The notes beneath the pieces are model-generated. The model was not told where the DNA came from. It searched no databases and saw only the letters and a list, made by a program, of their open reading frames with translations. This document shows positions 42,108 to 51,939 of a stretch of 64,000 bases of DNA, piece after piece. Made by a program: the position numbers and the translations under genes. Position 1 is the stretch's first letter, and the number at the start of each line of letters is the position of its first letter. Origin of the DNA: Shinisaurus crocodilurus (lineage: Eukaryota; Chordata; Lepidosauria; Squamata; Shinisauridae); assembly GCA_021292165.1 (NCBI GenBank), contig CM037879.1, forward strand, positions 18,623,525-18,687,524, given 5' to 3'.

Positions 42108-42426
42108 GAGCTTTTCTACACAAGGCATTTATTGTGCACTTATCATTCCTTACTCACGGTTGTTTAGATTATATCATGACCCTCCAGTTTTTCTTCTGTT
42201 TTTTTAAGAGCACTTTCCTTGGGTGGGTTTAGAGCAGGAAAAATAGAGTATTATTTCTGAAATTGAACAAAAATGTATTTTCTTACTTGTGTAATTGTAT
42301 TATTCTGCTATAGCACAGCGCCACCTAGAGGTTACATTGCAGGAAAGCAGGTAGAGCTCAGATCTCAATTCTGCAACAAAACCAAAAGTAGATACAGCAT
42401 ATTAACAGCCTCATGCAGAAAAGCTC
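42108..42426 (+). mobile_element. Unclassified TIR element X, copy 2
   Basis: Starts GAGCTTTTCTACACAAGGC and ends GCCTCATGCAGAAAAGCTC; about 19-bp inverted repeats, better preserved than copy 1 at 19211. Confidence 0.8.
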
Positions 42427-42889
42427 AACATGTCCCCAAACAGCATAAGACCATCGGCTCAAGATTTTCCAGGAGTTTCTTTTCCCAGCACCAGGGAGAA
42501 ACATTTGACCTTGATGTCAACAAATCTAGCAGTTTTGAAGTCTAGTGGTTTTCATCTCCACTAGGAGCAGGTCCTTTGTAAAGCTGATGGATCTAAATTG
42601 CCCATTCAAAGCCAAGCCCTGCCCTGCCCCCTCATTACTTTACATTATAGTAAGGATAGCTCACAACAGTATAATGTACTTACAGCATTTTTGGTCAGGT
42701 GTGGTCCACCATTTGGTATCTGACCTGGTGAGTGTTTTTAAAATATGTATATAAATCTTATTATTCAGCTTACAAGTTGGCTTTTAAATTATATCTTTTA
42801 GTGAATAAAACATGTTTTTTAATTACAGGTGGAGACACCATAGTTTTATATAATAGATAAACTATGTGTGAGAGGCCTGAATTATCATC
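42427..42889. other. Unannotated sequence
   Basis: No recognised element. Confidence 0.4.
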
Positions 42890-43400
42890 ATCAGGCAATC
42901 ACTCGTGACCGAGTAAGATTGTCTTCCAGGATAAAAATTTACAAAAAGAAAATTTTAAAAGGAGGAAATTCTAAGGAAAATTGTGTAGACTCTAGCGATG
43001 GGTCCGTAAGTGACTGTGGATCCACACAGCTTCCCACAGTGAGGACACAGGTTACCAGATGGAAGATGGTCCTGTAAAGGATTCGTTTGACGTGCTTTTC
43101 GCTTAGCACGTTTCTCCCTTTCGCGTTGCACTCGGGCTTCTTCAAAGTCCATGGAACCTTTGTGAGAGGCCAACCTCCATTTAGATCGTTCATGGGCCAG
43201 AGCTTCCCAGTTTTCGATGTTTATATTGCATTTTTTTAGATTAGCCTTAAGAACATCTTTAAACCTCTTATACTGACCACCGATATTCCGCTTTCCATCC
43301 TTGAGTTGGGAATAAAGTAACTGCTTTGGGAGACGCCAGTCAGGCATTTGAACAACGCCAACTTCAGTGGACTGATCATGTTGTTCGAATGTCTGAATTA
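42890..43400 (-). pseudogene. Non-LTR retrotransposon C-terminal region with zinc-finger-like end
   Basis: The frame 43443-42955 reads VQMPDWRLPKQLLYSQLKDG, KRNIGGQYKRFKDVLKANLK, KCNINIENWEALAHERSKWR, then a basic stretch REREKRAKRKARQ and LCPHCGKLCGS. The order of an RMPD-RLPK motif, GKR-GGQ-RYKD, and CPHC-like cysteines is typical of the end of some non-LTR retrotransposon polyproteins. The second half of the zinc finger is lost after a frame break. After it, the strand ends in ACTCGGTCACGAGTGATTGC and a GATGATGATAA tail. I do not assign a clade. The reverse transcriptase is absent. Confidence 0.75.
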
Positions 43401-43401
43401 T

Positions 43402-43426
<25 letters not shown>
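43401..43426. repeat. (AC)n microsatellite
   Basis: About 13 AC units at the broken 5' edge of the retrotransposon fragment. Confidence 0.95.
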
Positions 43427-43432
<6 letters not shown>

Positions 43433-44439
43433 TATGTTTGCATAGAAGCCTTTGTATGTTAAATACTAGACCAGTGAAGAAGACCTGCTTGGTCGAAACA
43501 CGTTTGGTATTGGTTCCTGTTTGTGATATAAGAATTATAGCACAGCATATTCATATTGTTGTTGATTGTCCTTGTTTGTAAGCCTGCAGGTGTCCAGATG
43601 TAAATCGTATTGTTTAGACCTTTTTTTTCGGGGGGGGGGGAAGAGAAATGACTTTCACCAGTTCATGTATCCCAATTCCTTCACTGCAGCAGGGGGTGGC
43701 AGATGACATCATCATCCCTGCTAATCAAAATGTCCCGGAGCTTTGACCCTGTGAGCCCTGGCTCCACTACACCACCACTGTTCACCATATTCTGCCTTCC
43801 TTTCAAGTTAGAGTGAATGTTCAGTTTGGGAGTAAAGTTCAGCTTTCATTGTGTGTGCAACCATGTATCTCAAAACTTCATTTCAGAGGGCCCAAGAGAT
43901 TTTGGAACCTGAGACTGACAGGACATCCAAATGATGCCCCAAGCGTGGTAAAAATATAGCTTGAAAAGCTAGCTTGCTGACAATTTGCTGCCCTCTAATA
44001 GCATGGGATTTTGTTGTGTAAATTGCCTTGGGAGGGCTTTTGCCCTTAAAGGCAGCCTAGAAATAATAATAACAACAACAACAACAACAATGTCTCCAAA
44101 TCTTCCACCTAATGAGATTATTCAGGAAGAGGGAAGAGCCCATGTAAATACTTGCCTGGATGAGGGCTCAGCTGAGAGCATGAAGTAGGAGGCACCTCCA
44201 GCTCTTATGTAGGTTCTCCATCTGAGCCTTACCATTGTTGATGGCATAGCTCCCTTGGGCTTTGTGGCAAGTGCCCAGCTAGCTGTCAGGGGTGCGTACC
44301 CACTGCCTCTCTGGGATTGGGGGAATGGACAGTCGCCTTCCCATAGTCTGTCTGGTTAAGGAAACATCAATCACCCATCCTGAACTTGCTTGCATGCATG
44401 TTTGTTTGTTTGTTTGTTTGTTTATCATGGTATAAATAT
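43427..44439. other. Unannotated sequence with microsatellites
   Basis: An AAC run at about 44068-44094 and a TTTG run at 44400-44424. A LINE-tail-like phrase (TTGCCTTGGGAGGGCTTTTG) precedes the AAC run. No gene seen. Confidence 0.45.
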
Positions 44440-44780
44440 TGTATTAATCAATCGATCAATCAGTTTATATGCCACCTTTCAGCCCTCAAAAGGGCCCCCA
44501 AGGCAGTTTACAACCATAAATAAATTAATACAGTAAAGGCTAGAACCAGTGTTAAAACAACAACAACAACAACAACAACAAAGGATTAACAACCATTTAA
44601 AAACCATTCTTGTCAGAATCAAAATGTCTTGGCTCCCTGCCCCAAATCCATCCAAGATGGGGCCAGTCAACCTTTACTCAGGAGAGAGTTCCATAACCAG
44701 GGTGCGGCCACTGAAGAAGCCCTGTTTCATGTCAATGCCAAGCATTGCCACCCTTGGTGGTGGAATGCCGAACCAGCAAT
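44440..44780 (-). mobile_element. Old LINE-derived repeat, clade not assigned
   Basis: ATGCCACCTTTCAGCCCTCA, AAGGCAGTTTACAACCATAA and GAGTTCCATAACCAGGGTGC match the family at 14490. Interrupted by an AAC run at 44557-44581. Confidence 0.55.
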
Positions 44781-44866
44781 CTCTATAACAAAAGGAAAGT
44801 ACGGGCAAAATGGCAATACTTTACTTAACAGCCCCTGTTTCATTGGTGTTGAATTAACATTGAACA

Positions 44867-45072
44867 ATCAAAGGTGTTGAACCTCTTGCAGCCTGAGGAT
44901 AAAATTCCATTTCAGAGAAGTACTTGGGGGCCTCATTGCAGTGGTGGGCGGGGGCTAAGACAAAAGGGGTGGGGCTGAAGGCAAACAGGGCAGGACCAAA
45001 ACTACCAGCATATTTTAGCTTAAAGTTCTTACTGCCTGTAACTAAGCCTTAAAAGAAACATGTTGACCCTTT
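44867..45072 (-). mobile_element. hAT MITE, diverged minus copy of 35029-35446
   Basis: AAGGTGTTGAACCTCTTGCA at the left, then GGGGCCTCATTGCAGTGG, ACCAGCATATTTTAGCTTAA and CTAAGCCTTAAAAGAAACAT, all matching the complement of the 35-kb element. The right end is lost. Confidence 0.75.
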
Positions 45073-45190
45073 AGAATGGAGAAAAACTTTACAAAAGCCT
45101 GCCTGGCCTCCAGAGGCAGGGAGTTCCACAGAAATGGAGCCATCACAGCGAAGGCTCTTCTCCAGGTGTACTCCAATGGGCCATAGGTCC
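45073..45190 (-). mobile_element. L2-type C-terminal fragment
   Basis: Minus frame 45353-45042 carries RRAFAVMAPFLWNSLPLEAR, the L2 C-terminal pattern. Confidence 0.65.
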
Positions 45191-45194
45191 ATGC

Positions 45195-45312
45195 GGAACC
45201 ACCAGGAGCAACTTGTCCTTTGCCATGCTTCCCATGGCAGCCATTTTGTGTTGGTGCCCAGGACAGTTTTTCAAATTGCCATATGTGCCCAAAAAGATTG
45301 CCTACCCCTACT
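45195..45312 (-). mobile_element. hAT-like repeat fragment (TAGGGGTAGGCAATC type)
   Basis: Minus start TAGGGGTAGGCAATC, then CCAACACAAAATGGCTGCCA. The same segment in plus is at 46950-47150. Confidence 0.65.
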
Positions 45313-45314
45313 CT

Positions 45315-45992
45315 AAATATATTGGGCTTATTGGTGCCCCCCCCCATGAACAAGTCCAGCCAGCTGTCCCCAGACTATAAAATGTATTTTAAAATAAGGA
45401 GAAAGGAAGGATGCTGCTGCAACCAGCATCAGCCCCACTGGGACGCAGCATGCTCGTGTCAGACCATATGCTTGCCACTGCTCTCATTACCTGCCATTCT
45501 CTGGGTGGTCATTTGGGGGTCCACGTTCTTGAGAAAGAATCGAAACAAGAGAACAAACTGGTCCCTTGTCGAATGGAACGGAGCAAGTCAGCACGCACAC
45601 GCCAACTCCAAAAAGGAAAAGAGGAAGGCGGTTGTAAATCTTGTCAGAATCGAGGCAGGGCAGCATCGGGACTCTTATACGCCAATTCCTAAGAGAAAGG
45701 ATAGGATGGTGTTTGTATATGGGCACAGACTACATGTGTAATTGTATGTGAAACTTTGTGTGGAAATGTATTGCGTACTTTAAGATGTCAATGAATAATG
45801 TTTAAATTTATAAAATAAATAATCACGGTGGTTCAATATTTTGTTTATGTTAGTATATGCTGTGATTCTCCTATTTGTGAACTAACTGCACCATAGCCTG
45901 TATTGAAAATATTGCTGTAGCCATTATGGAAAGTTGTTTTTTTTTAAGGATCTACAAACAGATATACTGTTTCTTTCATAATTTAATATAGA
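45315..45992. other. Unannotated sequence
   Basis: A 173-codon plus frame (45220-45741) begins inside the repeat above and shows no family motif. Confidence 0.4.
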
Positions 45993-46000
45993 TTATAGAG

Positions 46001-46262
46001 CAGGGGTTCTCAACCAGGGAGGAATTCCCCCCAGGGGGGGAATTTTAGGGTTTCGGGGGGGGATTGGGACCACAGACTCAAACTGTTGGAATACTGATCT
46101 TTCTACAAATTACAATTCTACAGATAGATTGTACATAATCTACAGGACATCACACCTTATTGTATGGCACAGATTAAGTCAGACAATCTTGGAAAGGGGG
46201 GAAATGACATTCTGACATATGGTGAAGAGGGTGCACAGAGCAAAAAAGGTTGAGAACCACTG
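46001..46262 (+). mobile_element. hAT MITE with perfect target duplication
   Basis: CAGGGGTTCTCAACC at the left and GGTTGAGAACCACTG at the right, 14 of 15 paired. TTATAGAG at 45993-46000 and 46263-46270. The body is G-rich at the left. Confidence 0.93.
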
Positions 46263-46479
46263 TTATAGAGAATAGGTGGTGTAAAAACAGGGCCTTTTCA
46301 GTGGTGGGAACCCATTTGTGAAATTCACTCCAACCACACCCACAACACAGGGGACCATTTAGACCAGCCCTGATTTTTTTTTTCATGGAAAACTCCACGG
46401 AGGAGTGTGTGTTTGGAATGGGGTGGGGGCAAAATGGCTACCTGCCTGCCGGGAAGAGCTTAAAATAGAATGTGGATTC

Positions 46480-46760
46480 CAATATTGGAGCGCTCCATCA
46501 GAGAGCTTAGGATTGTTCTCTTAACAATGGTTTTTAGCAGCTTCTACGTCCCATTAACTTATTATTGCTATTTTGATTTCGACTGTATTGTTCAAACTGT
46601 TCTTTGTCTCTATTTAAATTTTAAAAGTACTTCATTGTTTATTTTCCTTGCTGCTTTAACTTTGATCATTGATATTCTTTATTCCATTTCATGTAAGCTG
46701 CTTCATATGTAATTTTAGTAGAAATGCAGCCAATTAATCAATCAATCAGTCAGTAAATAT
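46480..46760 (+). mobile_element. LINE 3' end, L2-like
   Basis: TTTCATGTAAGCTGCTTCATATG, GAAATGCAGCC then a TCAATCAATCAG run. Weak. Confidence 0.5.
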
Positions 46761-46949
46761 TCTTTTTGTGTGGTGGTTTCACAATGTGCAGGAACACATG
46801 CGTGCCTCAGTAAAAACAGCATCCTGAAATAATCTTGATGCAATCATACACACAAGCACATCAAGATGGCTTCTTTTAAAATTAGTGTTATATTAATGAA
46901 CACATCAAGATGTCCTGGGGGGGGGAAGTGTTTGATTCATGCGCACAAG

Positions 46950-47150
46950 CACAGTGAATCAGTGAATAATTCCTGGGTCCTGGGCACCAACACAAAATGG
47001 CTGCCATGGGAAGCATGGCAAAGGACAAGTTGCTCCTCGTGGTTCCACATTGGGTGGGGGAGAAGAAATGCAAATGAAATGAAAAAAACTGAATGCAAAC
47101 TATGTATACTCCAATTCCTGCATTAATTTTAGAAATTTCCCTAGTTAAAC
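46950..47150 (+). mobile_element. hAT-like repeat fragment, plus copy
   Basis: GGGCACCAACACAAAATGGC, AAGCATGGCAAAGGACAAGT and ACATTGGGTGGGGGAGAAGA. Same family as 45195-45312. Confidence 0.65.
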
Positions 47151-47521
47151 TGGAATTCAGCAGGAGTAGAATGCAGGTCAGAGCCAACTAGAGGGACAAT
47201 AAAGGAACAGAAGCAGAGATCTTCTCATCCATAAACGTAATATACATAATATAATATACACAATGATGGATGTGGAACACCTGGGTTCAAGTGTCTGCTA
47301 AGCCATGAACTCACTCGGTGAGTTTGGGCAGGGCTGGCTCCAAGTCTGAAGGGGTTCTGTACAAAGTACCATCCAGTGGTCCACCTCGTACGAAGGTGGG
47401 TCCTGCAGGCTTATCCGGTGGTGGTGGTGGTGGCAGCAACATGCAGAGCAGCTGGATCTACCTGCCATTTCAGTTTCTCACAATCCCCCAATGTAGCGTT
47501 GCTCCAAGGAATTGTGGGAAA

Positions 47522-47522
<1 letters not shown>
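47151..47522. other. Unannotated sequence
   Basis: GGGCAGGGCTGGCTCCAAG at 47328 resembles a hAT end. Otherwise nothing recognised. Confidence 0.4.
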
Positions 47523-47558
<36 letters not shown>

Positions 47559-47559
47559 T
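47523..47559. repeat. (ATT)n microsatellite
   Basis: About 12 ATT units at a LINE tail. Confidence 0.95.
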
Positions 47560-48095
47560 TATTTCTTACCCACCTCTCCACCCAGATCGAGGCGGGGAAC
47601 AACCATAAATATAAAATACATAACTAGTTAAAAACATAGTAATATTATTAAAATATTCTTAAAAACCTTTAAAAGTATCCTAAAAACTCTTAAAATTCCA
47701 CTGGGTAGGCCTGTTGGAAGAGGTCAGTCTTTATGGCCTTTTTAAAAGCCAAGAGACTGTCTAGTTGACAAGGCTCCTCCAACAGGCCATTCCACAGTCT
47801 GGGAGCAGAGAAGAGAAGGTCCTCTGGGTAGCCTAATCTTGGCTGACTGGAGTAAATTCCTCCCAGAGGACCTAAGTGTGCGTGGCGGATTGTATGGGAG
47901 AAGGCAATCCTGCAGGTAACCCGGACCCAAACCATGTAGGGCTTTAAATGGTAGATAGACCCAACCAAGCAGTGCTGCTTGCAGAGCCAGGCTGGGGGGA
48001 AAGTGGTCCCAAGGTGCCAGAGCCTCACTGGAGTCCCAACAGCTGCCCAAGGATGCTGAGCTGATGCCGGACCTGAGTTTGGGACTGGGGTGGCC
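47560..48095 (-). mobile_element. Old LINE-derived repeat, longest copy
   Basis: TTCTTACCCACCTCTCCACC tail, then a 47690-48097 minus frame ending in FSAPRLWNGLLEEPCQLDSL and LAFKKAIKTDLFQQAYPVEF, an L2-like C-terminal pattern. Upstream is AGGTAACCCGGACCCAAACC and ATGTAGGGCTTTAAATGG. Confidence 0.65.
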
Positions 48096-48280
48096 ACTTA
48101 GGAATCACCAAAAAAAGAGGAAATGCACCACCGAAACAGAGCCCGAAAGAGAGCCGTGATTAGCATAAATTTGCATGTGCTAATTTATGTGGATAAATGC
48201 AAATTTGGACATAATTATTATCATTTGAAGAGAAACACAGTTCATCTCACCATAGTGCGGAAGACTTGTGACCAGGTGAC

Positions 48281-48955
48281 CAGGGATGTTGAAGAGTCCT
48301 TGGTCTCAAGGCACGAGTCGAGTCACGAGTCTTTGGACCCGAGTCTTGAGTCCAAGTCCAAGTCCTTGGTCCAAAATGGTGACTCACGAGTCACGAGTCA
48401 CTCCCAAAGCTGACTCCACGAGTCCCTATTAAAATCAGTCGGGGGTTTCCCCAACAAAATAAGGCTACTTCAGATGTGTGGCTTAAATAAATTATAGGCA
48501 CAAGTGTGCCTTTTTTATAGGCACTCCAGTGCCTTTCAAAACTCTGCCACTGATTTTGACAAGAACAGACCAGGCAGACAAACCCAAAATAACCAGGCAG
48601 GCAGAGGAGGCAGGGAACCACAAAGCAGGCAGGCAGAGACCTTTGTCTTGGACAATTCAAACTGTGGAACTGGTTAAGAAGAGACCAGGCAGGCAGAGGC
48701 AGCCAAACCCAAAATATCTGAAAGGTTGCATTAGGAAAATGATTTTAAAAAATAAACTTGGATTGTTACTGCAACTAGGTCCAGACTGCACCTGCAGGTG
48801 GCATCAAGCAGGGATGTTGACGAGTCCTTGGTCTCGAGTCCCGAGTCGAGTCTCGAGTCCCATTAAAAATATTGGGACTCGAGTCCGACTCGAGTCAGAG
48901 GGGGGACTCAGTCCGACTCACGAGTCGAGTCCTCGAGTCCGAGTCCCCATCCCTG
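48281..48955 (+). mobile_element. GAGTC-rich palindromic hAT element with perfect target duplication
   Basis: CAGGGATGTTGA at the left, CCCCATCCCTG at the right. CAGGTGAC at 48273-48280 and 48956-48963, a perfect 8-bp duplication inside repeat Z. Both ends are filled with CGAGTC/GACTCG repeats (48290-48430 and 48820-48945). A second left end starts inside at 48809. The middle (48440-48808) is ordinary sequence with three CAGGCAGGCAGAG-like units. No coding. Confidence 0.9.
48809..48955 (+). mobile_element. Inner 147-bp GAGTC palindrome
   Basis: Starts CAGGGATGTTGACGAGTCC and shares the right end of the larger element. Nearly self-complementary around AAAAATATTG. Its left flank (GCATCAAG) does not match the right flank. 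Confidence 0.8.
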
Positions 48956-48959
48956 CAGG

Positions 48960-49140
48960 TGACCTATGTGCTTGTTGCCCAGGTGCTCACTGTTGATGCG
49001 CAATGGTTCTTAATCTTTAAACTGGAATCGGACTAGACAGCCCTTCAAACAGAGGACACCTTATTAAAGGATGGTCCTGTGGCAGCCTTTCAAACAGAGG
49101 ATGGTCCTCTGTAAAAGAGGACACCTGGCGACCCTATGAT
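48960..49140 (+). repeat. Unclassified repeat Z, copy 2
   Basis: Continues the sequence broken at 48273: TGTGACCAGGTGACC then TATGTGCTTGTTGCCCAGG, CTAGACAGCCCTTCAAACAG and AGAGGACACCTGGCGACCC. The 22.7-kb copy matches. Confidence 0.65.
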
Positions 49141-49229
49141 CCACTGTTAGCCTAACCCACCTCTCCAAGTTGTCGTTAGGATAAAATGTGGAGTCTCCTG
49201 TGCACACACTGCCTTTGGAAGAAGAGTGA

Positions 49230-49779
49230 CAGAGGTGGTGTTAGGGGGAGGACCACTAGGGCTGGAGCCCCGAATCTCTAGGAGACCATCTGCCCTACCA
49301 CCCTGCTCTCCATGGGCACTTGCTGAAATAAAGGTACAAGGGCCCTGATGATCTCTGTTGCATCTGATCCTTCTGGATTAGCGGGCCTTTTGCCCACATG
49401 TGCTTCACCTCCTACTGCCTCCCCCTTTGAATCTTTCTGCCTGAGGTTTTCTTCTGAAATCTAATGCCCTCCTCTCCCCTGACCATACATCCCTTTGTAC
49501 AAATAGGAGTGTCCTTAGGAGACAGGGTCCTTTAAACACACACACACACACACACTTTAGAGCAGGGCTCTCCAGCCTTGGGTCCCCAGATGTTGCTGGA
49601 CTACAGCTCCCAGAATCCCTTGCCATTAGCTATGCTGGCTGCGTATGCTGGGAGCTGTAGGCCAGCAACATCTGGGGACCCAAGGTTGGAGAGCCCTGCT
49701 CTAAAGTGTGTGTGTGTGTGTGTGTGTGTCTCCTGTGGGCCTGAGCCCTGGATCTTTTCGGTACCTAGCACCACCCCTG
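49230..49779 (-). mobile_element. hAT element Y, copy 3, split by a foldback MITE
   Basis: CAGAGGTGGTGTTAGG at the left and ACCTAGCACCACCCCTG at the right. Flanks AAGAGTGA (49222-49229) and AAAAGTGA (49780-49787), 7 of 8 matching, so Y belongs to hAT. The interior is interrupted at 49563 by a palindromic MITE. Confidence 0.85.
49537..49729. repeat. Extended palindrome: CA run, MITE, TG run
   Basis: The foldback MITE (49563-49698, CAGGGCTCTCCAGCCTTGGG and its complement) is flanked by CTTTAGAG at 49555-49562 and its reverse complement CTCTAAAG at 49699-49706, then by CA (49537-49554) and TG (49707-49729) runs. The mirror symmetry continues beyond the MITE ends. Confidence 0.85.
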
Positions 49780-49787
49780 AAAAGTGA

Positions 49788-51128
49788 GCATGTGAGCAAT
49801 TAACATAATTAATTCTATGGGGTCTCAATGTAAGCTTTGATTAATCCAATTTCTGGAGTACAGATGAAAGGAGAGAACCCCCTCTGCTTTGGGAGGGGGG
49901 GGGATTGCAGTTGTACAGCAAGGCACACTCACATCCGAGGTTTTATTTTCTCGGAGTGGGTTTCCATCTCAGCCTTTCCTGAAAAAGCGGGAGGGGGGGC
50001 AGACAAGGTGTGTGTCTGTGTGTGGGGGGAAGTCTTCCAAAAGCAGAGGCTGCTCTTGCGGTGAATCGAGTATTGTAATGCACGGCCTCTTAAAGTACTT
50101 GAGGGTAGGGAGGCTTAAGCAAGGTCGCCCATTTCGCGTGAACTGATCAAATGCAGATGTTGCCAGAGAGCTGACCTCCTTGACCGGGACTTAACTCAAG
50201 ATTGAAAGGCAGACAGGCACTCAGTAGTAGGGTGAAACCATGTTTCGGTGCGAGGGTGTAAATGCATATACAATTTACAGGAAGTGTATGAGTCAAGCGT
50301 ACACATCTGCTCTATTGATAAATACATTCACCCCCCCCCCCAGCCCAGCCCAGCCCACTCCCCGTTTTAAACCAGGGAAACACAATAAAAATAGATGGTG
50401 CCTGAAATTATTCAGGGCTTTCTTTTCCTTTCCCTTTTTCTTTTTCTTTTTTGTAAGTGCCATGGGGTGGGATATCGGAAAATATTAAAAAATGGTACTC
50501 ACTTTTCTCTCTTCCTGGAATATCAGATTTCATATAAAACTCATCAGTTGAGCTGAGTATTTGGCTTGATCAATGGCAGGAAACCAGAGGATCAAATGTT
50601 AATAAATCAGAAACAGATACCTCCATTTGAGCAAGGATATATCACTAACCTGAAAAACAGGGCAAATTATTTGACAGCTTCTCTCTCCATACATACATGC
50701 ATGAGGGAAAAGACACTCAGAAAGCTGGAACAAAGGACCCGAAGAAAAGGAAAAAAGTGTGTGGGTGGGTGGGGTGTCGGGGGGGGGGAGAGACTATCAG
50801 ACCAAAAAAATATATATCCATGATTGAATTCAGCAACAAAAGAACTCATTGAAATTGGCAAATAAAAAGGAAATAGAAAAGCAGAAAGCACGATGAGGCA
50901 ATGGAGTTACAAGCCACATTTCATTTGGATTGTATCATACTTACCCATGATGGAATTGTTTATTTATTTAATGATTCCGCCGAGTTCTTGTTTAGCACAA
51001 AATGACGGAGGAATCTTGGAAATTCAAGAACTCCGAACATGCTGGGAGACCATATCTGTGTGGAAGGGGGCTTCTGTATCCACATACATCTAGCTGGACG
51101 AGGAGTTGCATGTGCACATGGCCATTGT
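49788..51128. other. Unannotated sequence, about 1.3 kb
   Basis: Polypyrimidine and poly-C/G runs. No recognised family or gene. Confidence 0.45.
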
Positions 51129-51200
51129 CAGGGCCGGCCCTGCCACAAAGCAGGGTGAAGCGACCTGCTTCATGGGAGCAAGGGAAGCAGGGAAAGGACG
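51129..51200 (+). mobile_element. hAT end fragment (CAGGGCCGGCCCTG)
   Basis: Starts with the 14-bp palindrome CAGGGCCGGCCCTG, then GCCACAAAGCAGGGTGAAGC. Resembles a left end of a hAT family; no right end found. Confidence 0.55.
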
Positions 51201-51304
51201 GAGCCAGGGATTGGTGCCTGAATACTGTAGCGATACTTTTTAAAGTGTTGGCCGTAGCAAAGGGGATATGTCACTTGAGATCTGCTTCTGGCAGGAAAAT
51301 GTCT

Positions 51305-51410
51305 TGTTTATTTATTTGACTTATATCCCACCTTTCCACCCAAAAAATGTCACTCAAGGTAGGTAGCCAACAATACTAAAACCAAAATTAAAGCAAAAAT
51401 GCAACTAAGG
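51305..51410 (-). mobile_element. LINE 3' tail
   Basis: TATTTATTTGACTTATATCCC and CACCTTTCCACCCAAAAAATG. Confidence 0.55.
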
Positions 51411-51439
51411 GTGCAATCAGAACCCAGAGGCTTACATTC

Positions 51440-51842
51440 ATCCTATGCAGAACAGGGAGGCTCAGTTGGTGGCAACAAGGAGGAGGGCCTTCTCAGTGGT
51501 AGCCCCTCAGTTATGGAATAAGCTCCCCACTGAGGCCCGCCTGACACCAACCTTACTATCTTTTCAGCACCAGGTTAAGACTTCCCTCTTTGCCAAAGCA
51601 TTCAATACTTAACTGTTCAAAATAGTACATGGGGGGTGATTGTCACCTGTAGGCTTAGTTTTATTAACTTTTAGTATTGTCATTTTAAACTGCGCTTTAA
51701 AATTTGGTTTTAAACTTTTTAACTACATTGTATGTTTTTATTGTTGGTTTTTATGTAGATTCTATTGTATGAATTGTTGTGAACCGCCCAGAGAGCTTCG
51801 GCTGTGGGGCGGTATAGAAATGAAATAAACAACAACAACAGG
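51440..51842 (+). mobile_element. L2-type LINE C-terminal and 3' end
   Basis: AGGAGGGCCTTCTCAGTGGT, TGGAATAAGCTCCCCACTGAG, GACTTCCCTCTTTGCCAAAG, then GAACCGCCCAGAGAGCTTCG and GGCGGTATAGAAATGAAATA with a CAACAACAA tail. Confidence 0.85.
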
Positions 51843-51939
51843 AGTAGCAGAGGTGATCTTCCCCTCCCTGTCCTTCCGTCCTGCATTTTCTGCTAGATGG
51901 GCTCAGAGGGGGAGGGAAGGAGGCTGAAGAGGCATCAGG

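Noticed and set aside
45220..45741. 173-codon plus frame
   Set aside because: Starts inside a hAT-like repeat, no family motif or splice context.
47318..47627. Frames encoding poly-Tyr or poly-Ile
   Set aside because: Come from an ATT microsatellite.
48290..48945. CRISPR-like or satellite array of GAGTC units
   Set aside because: Units are irregular, in both orientations, without spacers, and bounded by hAT ends with a target duplication.
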